Assembly (NCBI GenBank): GCA_004835665.1
Contig: RBKR01000018.1
Location: 248,001 to 312,000, forward strand
Length of the DNA stretch: 64,000 nucleotides
Direction of reading: 5' to 3'
Source of the DNA: Phoma sp. XZ068
Taxonomy: Eukaryota > Ascomycota > Dothideomycetes > Pleosporales > Didymellaceae
The notes beneath the pieces are model-generated. The model saw only the letters and a program-made list of their open reading frames with translations. It was not told the origin of the DNA and made no database searches. The position numbers and the translations under genes were made by a program. Below, piece after piece: positions 10,877-21,969 of this stretch; within the stretch, counting starts at the first letter, position 1, and each line of letters starts with the position of its first letter.

Positions 10877-10931
10877 CATGCAAGCGTAGGTTTCTGCTAA
10901 ACTCCGACCGGAGTTAAGGTCCGCTTGCATG
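10877..10931. promoter_or_regulatory. Nested inverted repeat with a CCG-N2-CGG core
   Basis: Outer arms CATGCAAGCG (10877-10886) and CGCTTGCATG (10922-10931) are perfect inverted repeats. Inside them AACTCCG (10900-10906) and CGGAGTT (10909-10915) form a second inverted repeat separated by two bases. Inverted CCG...CGG half-sites are the known target style of dimeric Zn(II)2Cys6 activators. The element ends 244 bp before the ATG of the NmrA-like gene. Confidence 0.5.
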
Positions 10932-11175
10932 GTCAACAGGAAAGCAGCAGCTCTTGAAACGATGGAACCAATCCCGGTCAGCCATACTAGTGCTGACGAT
11001 GACCGCTACATCAAGGCATAACCGATGTCAGAAGGCTTAAAAGGCAGGCTTAAAAGGCAAGCTTTCTGGGCTGCGAGTATGAGAGGACTGAGCGTTTGGA
11101 TTTCTCGACAACCAAATCGTACACAAGGCCACATACAATTTTCTCCATGATTTGATTACATCGCTGTCAATCAGG

Positions 11176-12147
11176 ATGGCCCCAACAATCCAGAAGATTG
11201 CCATAGTCGGCGTCAGTGGTACGATAGGAACTTATCTCACTCAAGCCCTATTGGCAAAGAACAGCTTCAGTATCACTGCAATCTCTCGCCATGACTCCAC
11301 AGCAAACATTCCAGCCAATGTTAAAGTTGTGCGGGTGGACTATGATAACCACAACTCCATCACTGATGCATTGAGAGGACATGATGCTTTGATTATCACA
11401 ACCTCCGTCTTCGCACCAAAAGATACGTCAGCGAAACTGATCAAAGCTGCGGCAGCTGCTGGCATACCCTGGATACTCCCTAATGAGTTCGGCATGTACA
11501 ACACCGACGAAGCAACAAACGACACGATCGGCACGAGCAAGAAGGACGACCGTGAGCTTATCGAGTCATTGGGCGTGTCCTCATGGGTTGGCATTAGTTG
11601 TGGATTTTGGTACGAGCACTCCCTCTCGAATGGCGCACTATATGGCATCGACATCAACAAGCGCGAGGTCACCTTTTTCGACGATGGAACGCAGCGGCTG
11701 AACACATCCACATGGACGCAAGTTGGTCGTGCAGTTGCTGCATTACTATCGCTGCCTGTGGGAGTGAGAGACGAGCAGGGTGCTCAACCGACACTGGATA
11801 CTTATCGCAATCGAATGGTCTATGTCTCCTCTTTCGCGGTCAACCAGAAGGAGATGTTCGAATCAGTGAAACAGGTCACTGGCACAAGCGACAGCGACTG
11901 GAATATCAATTTTGAACCAGCAAGGCAACGTTACGACAGCGCTCGTGAACGTCTGAAGAATGGTGATCGTGTCGCATTTGGGCACGTGTTGTACACAAGG
12001 TACTTCTATGAGGATGCCGGCCTGTTTGAGAAGCTGCATGGTTTGGACAACAATCATTTAGGATTGCCTGAGGAGGATCTAGATTTATGTACGAAGGCAG
12101 CTGTGGCATTGGCCCAGAGCGGGTACTGGGCAAAATATGGCTCCTAA
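11176..12147 (+). CDS. NmrA-like / isoflavone-reductase-family NAD(P)-binding protein
   Basis: A single-exon gene of 323 residues, started at the ATG at 11176 (MAPTIQKIAIVG), since only a TTG lies further upstream in frame. The N-terminus has a Rossmann glycine motif, GVSGTIGTYL, followed by a strand ending in SRHD, typical of the NmrA/PCBER subgroup of atypical SDRs. ALIITTSVFAPKDTSAKLIKAAAAAG and WILPNEFGMY match the family pattern. Members reduce small aromatic substrates or act as NADP-sensing regulators; the substrate here cannot be told. No classical YxxxK catalytic pair is evident. A conspicuous palindrome lies in its promoter. Ends 59 bp from the convergent two-module secreted gene. 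Confidence 0.82.
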   Translation: MAPTIQKIAIVGVSGTIGTYLTQALLAKNSFSITAISRHDSTANIPANVKVVRVDYDNHNSITDALRGHDALIITTSVFAPKDTSAKLIKAAAAAGIPWILPNEFGMYNTDEATNDTIGTSKKDDRELIESLGVSSWVGISCGFWYEHSLSNGALYGIDINKREVTFFDDGTQRLNTSTWTQVGRAVAALLSLPVGVRDEQGAQPTLDTYRNRMVYVSSFAVNQKEMFESVKQVTGTSDSDWNINFEPARQRYDSARERLKNGDRVAFGHVLYTRYFYEDAGLFEKLHGLDNNHLGLPEEDLDLCTKAAVALAQSGYWAKYGS

Positions 12148-12206
12148 ATTCCTTGCGACCTGGTTTTAAGTATGCTAACACTGTTCGCATATTCTTTCAT
12201 ACTCGT

Positions 12207-14789
12207 TCATAGCCGCGCGAGCACAATGTACTCTCTTATCATGTTCTTGCCATCAATGCTGCGTTTCACGACCTTGCCAGTTGTACCATGGGCATCTTCA
12301 TGTCCGCCCCACTCTGGCGTCGGTGTTCTGCTCCTATCCTGTTCTTCTTCCTCAGCTGGGGTCAGAGGTGCATTCTTGACCCAGAATAACATCTGCTCGA
12401 CGCCGTCGCCAGATTCCCAGACAGTGACCTGGTAGATGTACTTGTTTCCGCCGAGCTGTGTCTTATGTTGCGCAAGAAAGTAACCCGCAGCGAGGCCGTT
12501 TGGTGATCCTACGTTGATCGTATCAGTTGCTGCATACTTCAAAAGACAAGCAATCCTGAATGCTTACCAAGCATTGCCTTGCCTTGCTCCGTCTCAATTG
12601 CAAACACTAGTCCCGGCCATTTGGGAAGGCTTGTGTAGCGCAGCTGCCCCTCAGCTACGCTGTAAGTCTTCAAAGCTATTTTTATGAGTCTCAGCGTCTC
12701 CCTATTGATGACGTCGTGCGCAAGAAATTTGTTGATGTTGTTAATACCTGCGCCGTCAGGATGAGCACGCTTCCAGAAGGCCCATCTATAGTAAACAGTG
12801 AGTTCTTGAATCAAGAATATTGCTGGGGAAACGACTTACGCAAAGTCAGAAATCCGTTTCAATTTTGGCAACTGATCCTCAGCTGGTTTGTCAACCTTCC
12901 AGGTTGCGGAAGCTCCGGCCTCAGCGGATCTGACATTGAGGAAGGATATGAATCCATCTTGAGCATTTACGCCCATGTGTGCGAACGAGTTCGTCATCTG
13001 TTGAAAATTAAACATTAGCGAAGCCTATGGAGTGTGGCATGCTGCTCACTTGATAAGTCTTGCCGTCCACCTCATACGTCTGTTCCTTGACCCGTAACGA
13101 ACTGCTTTGGAGTTTATGTCCAATGACAAAGCATTTGTTCGGCCCACTCTTGTTCTTGGTCTGGAACTTAGAATTGACGCCAAGGGCGTTCAAGTTGTTA
13201 ACAATGTTCTTGAGGTCGCAATACATCGACGTTCCGCCAAAGTCTGTGTATCCCCAAAGCTTCAGCTCAGCTTCAAGTGTCCCATCCCATTCACTGTCAA
13301 TAGGATTTGCAAAGTTGATCGCAGTATCTTTGTTGCGCATGGATGCCTGAGTCAGCTTCTCTCCCCGACAGACATACTTCGACCAGAACACAGCATCATC
13401 TTCTCCAGCTAGCGTCACAGCGTCATTCGGAGATCTTTGAGGCTCCAACCCAGATGGCTTGGAAGCTATCAAAAAGTCGTTGCGGCCCGTGCGGTGTTTG
13501 TCTTGCCCCTGCTCTTTGATCTCCGCATCGTCTGGGGTAGTTGCTGGGGCGTCTTCGACGTAATACACGATTGTTGGCTCATCCCCCTCAGGCTCATCTG
13601 GATGAAAGACAGCGATTTTTCGAACGTACTTGTTCGCTCCGAGTTGTTGCTTGTGCTGTGACAGAAAGTATGCAGCAGCGATCCCATTTGGAGAACCTTT
13701 CATGATATCAGCAACCGACTACAGGATTTGCGAACAGATGACACGGGTATGCCAACGAGCTCAGAACTAACCTAGCAATGCCTTTCCCTGTTCCGTTTCA
13801 ATGTCGAAAGAAATACCTGGCCATGCAGGGACTGTTGTGAGTCGCTCTTGGCCATCAAGAACGCTGTACGTTTGGAGTGCCTGCCTAATTAATCGAATAG
13901 TAGCGTCGCTAATAACTTGCGGTATAATGAACTTCGTAATGTGCCCAAGGTTCGAACCACCATGAGTTTCGTACCAAAAGCCCCATGCAAGATCTGACAT
14001 CTGTCTCAGCGCTGGAAGTTGATCAATTGGTGGCTTCTCGACTCCCCACACCTGGGCTGCCTTGAGCGGAGCAGATGCCCTATCAATGAAAAAGAGAACT
14101 CCTTCATCGACATTGATCCCGAATGTGCCGTGTGCGCCAGTGGCCTATAAGCGCATTCAGCTAAACAAGTCTTTCGAAGGGATATATCACAGACTTACTC
14201 GGTAGACCTTGTCACCAACCGTGTATCCTTGATCTTTCACATCGATATCGCGTCCATTCTTGTCTACCTTCTCAGGGTCGTAGTGGAATATGCGGAAACA
14301 ATGGTTGTCTCCATACAGTATGTTTAGGTCTTCCAGGGCCCTTGAAATGTCGTAGTAGTCGCCGTCGAAATCGCAGTCAGGGTCTGGGCTGTCTGTATAA
14401 CCCCAGAGCTTCCGTTCCGCTTTGAGAGTACCGTCCCACGGCGTGCTGATCGGGAACGCAAATGTTTCTGCCTTGTCCTTACTCAATTTGGACGCCAGTG
14501 TGAGTTTCTCGCCACGGCAAACGTGCTTCTCCCATTCTGATTGTGGAGGCGCCACAGGCGAATCCGGGTCGTCTGCGGGTGATTCGGGATCAGTTAATTT
14601 TGGTCGCTTGGCTGGCGGGGGTGAGTCGCCGCCGAATACTGCACCGTCATCGACCGGAAGTGGAGTACCAAAGATCTTGACCAGAGTCGTGACGTTGGCG
14701 ACGATGGATGTTGCTGGAGAAGGGGGCACGATCCTGCCAGCAGCAGAAGCAAGCAGGAGCGCAAAAGCACCCGCGTTAGACAACTTCAT
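12207..14789 (-). CDS. Secreted two-module protein of an unrecognised family (gene A)
   Basis: Exons (minus) 14789-14199, 14144-13772, 13696-13050, 12997-12840, 12785-12568 and 12508-12207 give 762 residues. A signal peptide (about 1-18) precedes two tandem copies of a module of roughly 350 residues, separated by an acidic linker. Each copy has, in order: [VW]CRGEKLT.A, a W-D-G-T-L..E.K.WGYTD block, C-D, N.CF..(H), a V-[DG]-[GD]-K-x-Y-[RQ] block at the splice junction, G-[IV]-N-x-x-[DE]-G, LP.L...SD.AW.FW, WPG..F.IETEQGKA, and SPNG.AA.YFL.QHK.QLG.NKY. Intron positions recur in both copies. The linker before module 1 has an NLS-like KRPKL. It ends in ARL. I do not recognise the family; an extracellular or host-directed role is inference. 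Confidence 0.72.
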
Positions 14790-16298
14790 CTTGACTCGGC
14801 AGGCGTTTGGGTGGTAAGTTGGAGGATGGGTGGGTGTCGATCATTACATGGTGAGGTGGGCAGACGTGCGAGCACTAGCGCGAACGAGGCGCAGTCAAGG
14901 TGAAAGAGCGCACACCTAAATCTACTGTGCTGATAGTCAGACTATCCTCAAGCCGATCGTTAGAGGACGCTACTGTGCTTTACCACCCTTCCGAGGTTAT
15001 CAGGCCTAATTGGCCATAGACTTCGTCACTGTCAACCAAATTTTCAACTGCACAACCATCGTGAAGTGTCTATGCAAATCTTCCTGCAGATCAACAAGAG
15101 CTGGTGAGGTCACTCCGGGCGTAGAAAGATGATGAAGCCAAGTGCCACTCTACGCAATCAAAGCTGTAACGATGCTAGAGTAGTTCAAGTCATAGTTGGA
15201 ACGTATGAGGCTGTTCACACTGTAAACTTTTGATTCTGAGTACGTCCGGCCCGGAATCATCATCTACCCGCACAAACTTACAGTAGAGTATTCCACGTAT
15301 CTACTCACTTCACCATGATGACATGTTCTGGAACAATATGTATGCTAGCAGCATTACACTTTACGGCTTGTCCAATATCTAACAAGTTACTTTGCTGCTG
15401 AGTTTGAACCTAACCTCTCTCAATACGTGACGCACTTGTTATAGAGGGACCTACCTTGTCGTCTTGATTTGCGTATGACTGGAGGTTGTGATTGAGTTCT
15501 TTGTGAACAAGTTAGCTCTTATTCTATGCTGAAGAGTTGAAATATCCAAGGAAGATGATTGCGCGAAAGACGGCGGTACAACCGAAGCCTGTTCATTAAC
15601 AGATCTTCACCACCAGATTCAGCTACTGATTTCCCACTAGTCATAAAATAAAGAAAGTCAAGCTTGACCAGTTGGGTAGCCAATTCACGCTGGTTTGACG
15701 GTCCTCAATCTAGTAGGGCTTCGGAGCCTCGGTGATCAACTGCGGTGCGGTAGGGTTGACGGTGACGTGGATTATGAACTTGGTGATCTAAAAAGGTTGT
15801 TTCTGTTTGAATAAGGCCGGCGCCATCTGCTGGAACTATATGTGATGTCTGCCTCAAGCCTGGAAACTGCTCATAGTGGGTATTCTACTGCCCGTATATC
15901 CATAGCAGTTTCAGACGATGACTTCACATCAAGTTGATGCCATACACGAAACTGTCTTTGAGTTGGCGTTGGTTTCGACCTCAGAAACGGTCGCCTGCGA
16001 GTTGGATCGGAGACTTTTCTAAGTTGCATATAGGATAACGGAATGCACTTGATGCACTTGGTCATTCACCGTAATACTCCGGTCTGATGAGATATGCCCT
16101 TTTCACAAATTGCACTGGCGTTCTTAAATCATGGAAACTGGACACATGAGAAGAAGGGGATGACGACGGTATATTGCATCGAAGTCTTACATAACTACAA
16201 GTGCTATAGCTCAGTAGAAAGCTCAAAAATGTTCTTAGTAGGAGTTGTAGAATATGCTCGTTTTGAATTCCTTCCCCGGCGCCGGCAGCGATGTATGT
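14790..16298. other. Intergenic 1.5 kb between genes A and B
   Basis: No coding frame supported on either strand. It must include the gene A promoter (divergent side) and the gene B 3' flank. I found no readable relic of a further module copy. Confidence 0.45.
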
Positions 16299-17805
16299 CT
16301 ACAACTTAGCCATGAAAACATGCTCCCGAATCACGTTCTTGCCATCTCCGCTCTTATGCACAACGCTAGAATCCTGGGTGTCGTACAGGCCTTGCCTACG
16401 ATGCTTATAGACATGCTCACGCTCGAACTGCTGTTCGATGCGCCCTTGTGCTTCCGTAGCGTGGTCGGAGACGTAGAAGAGGAGGCTAGGCATACCATAT
16501 AGCCCCTGGCTAGCCATCCAGACTTTTACCTTCCAGATGTATTTCCGGCCGAGTTGATGTCTATGTTGGATGAGAAAGTAGCCTGCACCCATCCCATTAG
16601 GCGAGCCTGTTAGGTCCAATCAGTTATACACGTAAGGAATTGTACGCCAATATAGTGACGTACCTAGGAGTGCAAGAGCAGCCTCCATGTCAAAGAGATC
16701 TAGCTCCGAAGGATTATCTTTCTTTATGGCAAACTCGAAGTCTATACCAGGCCATGATGGTGCTCTGACAAGCCCATGCTCATGCAGAGCGAGTTCTATG
16801 ATGTGCTGCGTCCGCGAGTTGGCTATTTGCATAGACATGAAGTAATTCACATTTCGGAAGTTGTTCCCAGCAACTCGATTCCACACTGCCTAGATTAGAT
16901 ACAATTTGCAACTCTGTAGAATATGAACACGTACTTCCCCACACAATGTCGGAGCTAGCTCTCAAGGCAGGAAGCTCATCGGAGGCGGGCTCATGGTCCC
17001 AGTAGTCTTTGGCTGCTTCTTCGGGACTCTGGCGGTGGATGAAGTAGACGAGACCATCTGTGGGATTGACTCCGACCTTGGAGTAGCCTTGAGTGACCTG
17101 AGTCAGGTGCTGTTAGTTTGAAGACAAATAAAGTTGAGCGTGAAATACAACACGTACCCGATAGGTCTTGCCGTCAACGTTGTAATACTGATCATCTACG
17201 TCCGGTAACTTTCCATGCTCATCGCGAATGACAGCAGGTCCATTCATATGTTCAACTTCAAAGCAGTGGTTGGGACCGCCTCGTATCGCCGATCGTGGGT
17301 CTACCTTAAGGCTCTCGAATGCATCCGCCATCTGGTGCGCATTGACAAAGTCACACAGGTCGATGAACGATTGACTATCGGGAATTTCCTTATAACCCCA
17401 CTTCCTCAGCTCTGATTTGAGGTCACCATCCCACGGGCTTTGGAGAAAGGGCCAAGCGAGCATCGTCGCCGCTTCTTGGTCAGTCATCTTCATGGCGCTG
17501 ATAAGCTGCGAACCGCGACTCTTGGCCTTGCACCAGACGCTATCGTTGTCTTTGTCTGCGGTCGCATGAGCCTGCTTATCTTTGTCGTACTCGTCGGGAT
17601 CCGATTTCCTTGGGTCTTTAGGTGAAGCATTGTGGTCGAAGCCACCGTTGGCGGCGACAGCTGGGTTGAGCTCAGTTTCGTTGATTTGGAGGTCGCGCAA
17701 TGTTTGCAGACTGGAGAAATTCGCCAACCGGCCTGGCTCTTGAACAGCGCGGCCAGTTGTGTGCGCAGCAAAGGCGATGAGCACGAAGATCGAAGAAGAC
17801 TTCAT
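16299..17805 (-). CDS. Secreted one-module paralogue (gene B)
   Basis: Exons (minus) 17805-17158, 17097-16935, 16885-16664 and 16606-16299 give 446 residues. The ATG at 17805 starts a signal peptide (MKSSSIFVLIAFAAHTTG); the longer frame upstream opens only with GTG. After a linker of about 85 residues comes one module: WCKAKSRGSQL, SPWDGDLKSELRKWGYKE, LCDF, GGPNHCFEVEH, VDGKTYR at the phase-0 junction, KVGVNPTDGLVYFIHR, LPALRASSDIVWG/MWNRV across an intron, WPGIDFEF, ALLGSPNGMGAGYFLIQHR, and a DGKN-IRE tail ending AKL. Junctions match those of gene A. The conserved cysteines number three, so one may be unpaired or bridge two chains. Function unknown. Confidence 0.72.
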
Positions 17806-18388
17806 GGCGAGGGCAACTTTCCGTGGTTGAAGTGGAGGAGGCGAGTAGCTCACGGATTAAGAAGCTCAGAGGTTAGGGAATATATCTTACACATGTTCGC
17901 TTATTAGCGCAGACAATCATGTGTTTGCTTTGATGCTGTTGAAGTGAAAGAGCCCTCCAGATCGTCAGGTGCGTTCGGCGCACTGCATCGTCATCGAACT
18001 CATACAACGTGAACTGGTAACAGATTGAAGATCAGAAGTAAGCCACAGTTGCATGAATTGGCTTATAGAAATTAAGCTAGCTCGCGTGCTGATTTCATGA
18101 CTTGGTCAACGTGGCACAAGAGGCACTTGGTTCGATGAGGTGAAGTGATTGACAGTCGCCGGGACTGCCTCCGTGGGAAGGTGCTAATGACAAGAGTGTA
18201 AGAGCGCGAGCATGAAATTGCACTAAATTTCGAACGTGAAATACTGGAAGATACCTGCTTCCCTACGCGTATGGACCTGTGGACGTCTTTGACAGGCATC
18301 GTGGAACAACGACCACGCCGGCTTATGCTTCGACGCACATTCAGCAACAGCCACTATCTATGGAACCCAAATCATACTGCTATCGCCT
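17806..18388. other. Intergenic between genes B and C
   Basis: About 580 bp with no supported gene; gene B promoter and gene C 3' flank. Confidence 0.45.
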
Positions 18389-19828
18389 TCATAACTTCGC
18401 TCGAGCGGTGCCCTTAACACCCGCCTCCCTTTTTGTGCTGGTTTCCAAGCCACGCTGCGTATCCACACGACCCTGCGGTTTCCTCTGCTTTTCCTTTCTA
18501 ACTAAATTCTTTCCAAAGCCCCCTTCGTGATGCTCAGGCTCTTTCTGGGGTGAACCGGTGTCAACGTAGAAGAGTACATGTGGGTAGGTTTCGGGATCAT
18601 CTCCTTGGAAAACTTGGATCTTCCCGACAAACTTGGTCCCGCCTAGCTGCTCCTTGTGCTGCAAGAGGAAATACCCAACGCCTAGTCCGTTCGGTGAACC
18701 TAGCAGTGTCAGTAAAGGTGTAGCGTATAGGTACGCCCAAAATCTAAAGGATGGGCTGTTTTAAAGAAATACCTAACAAAGCCAAGGCTGACTCAGTCTC
18801 TTCTTCGTGTCCGTTTTCAAATGACACGTCGAATACCTTGCCCGGCCAAGGTGGGACGTCAAACGCCTGCTCAGGGTCTGAGAGTTGAAGTGCGCGAGAG
18901 ATGATGACCAGTGTCTGCGCGTTCATTACTGAGATCGACATGAACTTCTTGATGCCTTTGCGCGACGCTTCGGACGTCTCGCGGTGCCATAGACCATACA
19001 TCAGATCAGAGCTTGATCTCAGTTTTGGCAAAGCTTCAGGTGTTACTGGGTCAGGACTCCAGGTGTCCGCTGCCGCTTTCTCGGGGCTTTCGCGGTGGAT
19101 GAGATATATAATGCCATCCTTTGCATTGACACCGATGGTTGCATAGGCATCAGTGCTCTATTATTCATGGTTAGCTCAGAAGGACAGAAGATAAGTTGAT
19201 GCCTGCGGGGACATACCCGGTATTCGCGACCATCGACCCTGTACACTTGCTTTTTGACCTGCGGTGGTAGATTGCCGTTTCCGTCGCGCAAAACCGCGGG
19301 CCCATCTCGATGTCTTAGATTGTAGCAGCGATTTGGCCCTCCCATGCCAGCAGATTTGGTGTCGATGTTGAGCTGTTTAAAAGAATTTACCATGTCATGG
19401 TATCCATCAAAGTCGCACCAATCATCGTAGCGATCGTGGTTCTCTTCGGAGTCCAGATATCCCCATGTTCTCAGCTCATTCCTCAGATCGCCTTCCCAAG
19501 GGCTCTTCACATAAGGCCACGCAAGCAACTTCCGAGCCTCCATTTCATCCAGCATCGTAGCTTCAGTCAGGGTCCTTCCTTTGCTTACGGCCTTGCACCA
19601 TATGGCCTCCCGTTGCTGTTCAGTGAATTTGGGTGCGTCCGATTCAGGGCTTGATACAGGTGGTTTACCATTGACAGCAAGCTGACTGAAGTTGGTATGT
19701 AACTCTCGTGGAACCCAAATAGGAGGCTCTTTTACGCTGCCATTGATTACAGGAGCCAAATGCTGGACGGCTCTACTGGCGGCGAGCCCCGCGAACAGGA
19801 CAAGATTGAAACCAGATCGAGTCTTCAT
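18389..19828 (-). CDS. Secreted one-module paralogue (gene C)
   Basis: Exons (minus) 19828-19217, 19157-18773 and 18699-18389 give 435 residues. The signal peptide starts at the ATG at 19828 (MKTRSGFNLVLFAGLAAS); the frame upstream opens only with TTG. The module shows IWCKAVSRGRTL, SPWEGDLRNELRTWGYLD, WCDF, GGPNRCYNLRH, VDGREYR at a phase-0 junction, TIGVNAKDGIIYLIHR, LPKLRSSSDLMYGLWHR, PPWPGKVFDV, and ALLG joined by a phase-1 intron to SPNGLGVGYFLLQHKEQLG. The tail (GKNLVRKEK...) is longer and more basic than in A and B and also ends AKL. It lacks the intron that splits the WGxW block in gene B and in module 2 of gene A. Function unknown. Confidence 0.72.
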
Positions 19829-20553
19829 GTTGAATAGCCGCGGGGGAAAGGTGGGTGGAGCGGCTGTGGATGAGTGATTTGAAGAATCCCAGATCACTGG
19901 CAAGTTGGAATTCGAGCTCTGGAGGAAGAAACGCCAGGGAGGGCTCGCCAGCCTGAGCTAAGTGAAAGAATTTCAGGCGATCAAGTGAAGAGAATCTGGC
20001 GCAGCTACTATAGTACAGCTTCAATTACATACTCGCCCAAATCCCAGGTGAAAGAGAGTATCAATTCCATCGTCTTCAGAACACCAACAACACCTCAATG
20101 GCATTGTTCGAGGCAGCCACTATATTCTTCAGGCACTGTCATGCTCGAACAAACTTGGATGTTCAAACTGACATTCTGCAATTAATGATGAATACAAGAC
20201 TCGTACACATCTCTTTGGGGAGAGGGTGTTCCTCATAGACGTTGATTCCTTGCGCTGGACGCAACGCATCTACTAAGCCCTGCGTGCGAGCCTGACATAT
20301 TATCATTGAGAACCGTAGCTTTCATCTTGAGCGCAACTATCGGCTCCAAGATAATTGCTGTAAAGTTAAGGCCGGACGACGCCCGCCCGACGTCGACTTC
20401 GTGGCGGCGCGCTAGCAGGCGCAGACCCCGCTTTGTACACGACTACACGCGTGTAGCAACGATGTCGTGTCGAGCTCTAGATCTGGCCTTACATAAAGCG
20501 CTGTGAAACTCCAACCTCACGATGTATTCAGATCACGTCCACCAAACTCTACA
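19829..20553. other. Divergent promoter region, gene C / polyol dehydrogenase gene
   Basis: About 725 bp between divergent genes; no further gene seen. Confidence 0.45.
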
Positions 20554-21899
20554 ATGGCGTCTGTCGAAGTGAATGGAGGTGCTCATTCGAGCCAGCTCCG
20601 GCATGAAGGCGTTCCTGAGAAGATGAAAGCGCTGCAGTATGAAGATCCAATATGCAATGACTTGATTCGAAACTGATAATGTACAGGTACTCAGGGCCTG
20701 AGAAGTTTGCAGTTGTCGATATTGATACTCCAACAATCGGTGACGATGACGTCTTGGTACAGCATACTCGAACATCACCCTCACTACCCCAACTAACATT
20801 CACAGGTCAAGGTATCAGCATGTGGAGTCTGCGGAACGGACCTGCACTATCACAAGGGCGAGTTTCTAGCCAAGGTAGCCATCGATTTCACTTTCTTAGA
20901 TGATACTGGAACTGACCTCTCAACAGTGGCCGCTAATACCTGGTACGCTTGCACACATCGCCACACATCCACCTATCTAACAACCCCCAGGCCACGAAGC
21001 AGCAGGAACCATCGCCGCCATCGGCAAGAACGTCCGCAACGTCTCCATCGGCGACCGCGTAACAGCTGACCCCCTTCAACCCTGCCTCTCCTGCTTCCAC
21101 TGCATACGCCGCAAACCGCTCCTCTGCGAAAACATCACAGCATTCGGCGGCAACGTACCCGGTGGCTTCGCAGAATACTGTCGCTATCCCGCCCGCCAAG
21201 TCCACCCCATTGGCAACCTGACCGACCTCGAAGCCGTCCTCATCGAGCCCGCAGGCTGCGCAGCGCATGGAATCGAGCGCATGCAGCTCGACGTGGGAAG
21301 CAGGGTGTTACTATTCGGATGCGGACCAACTGGGATGCTTCTCGCGCAGCTTATCCGTCTGAACGGCGCAGCCCACGTACGGTGTTCCATTCTGCTGCTC
21401 CTAGATGTCGTATGCTAACAGCGACCTCCAGTTAACTATCGCCTCCAAAGCCGGCCCAAAACTGGATCTCGCGCGGAAACTCGATATCGCAGATGAATAC
21501 ATCACCATCTCCGACTCTCAGCCGGACGTAGATCTCTCTGCACTACAAACCGCAAACCCCTACGGCTTTGACATCGTCGTCGAGGCCACGGGTGCACCAA
21601 CGGTACTCGAGAACGCTATCGATTTCGTGCGCAAAGGAGGGAAACTGGTTGTCTACGGGGTGTACGACGACAAGGTGAAGATTGCGTGGTCGCCGTTCAA
21701 GATCTGGGAGAATGAAATCACGATTCTGGCGAGCTTCTGCAGTATGCAGCATATGCCGCATGTGCTGGAGTATGTGCAGAGCGGGAGGCTGCGGTTAGGC
21801 GGGATTGTGGATCGGACGTTTAGGATTGAGGAGTGGGGGGCATGTATGGAGGTGGTTCGGAAACAGGAGTGTGTCAAGGCGGCTATTGTATTTGATTGA
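20554..21899 (+). CDS. Zinc-dependent polyol (arabinitol/sorbitol-type) dehydrogenase
   Basis: Exons 20554-20636, 20687-20756, 20806-20874, 20927-20942, 20991-21376 and 21432-21899 give 363 residues; exon 4 is only 16 nt and encodes WPLIP plus one base. Medium-chain dehydrogenase features: catalytic-zinc ligands in SACGVCGTDLHYH and GHEAAG, a structural-zinc loop with four Cys (PCLSCFHC...LLCEN), IEPAGCAAHG, and the nucleotide-binding LLFGCGPTGMLL. The sequence is closest in style to fungal D-arabinitol/sorbitol dehydrogenases, which interconvert sugar alcohols and ketoses with NAD(P); the exact substrate is not certain. It converges on the GH43 gene 70 bp away, hinting at shared pentose metabolism. 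Confidence 0.85.
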
Positions 21900-21969
21900 A
21901 CGAAGTAGAACGCTGATAATATGTGCATTGAATAGAACAAGACTCTATTATACAGTCTGGGTGTACGGC

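Noticed and set aside
11152..11175. Earlier start for the NmrA-like protein
   Set aside because: It begins with TTG; the conserved N-terminus begins right after the ATG at 11176.
13008..13703. Second module of gene A as an independent gene starting at 13703
   Set aside because: There is no signal peptide, the apparent ATG lies inside the intron that ends AAAG before S-P-N-G, and the frame runs continuously from the upstream exon.
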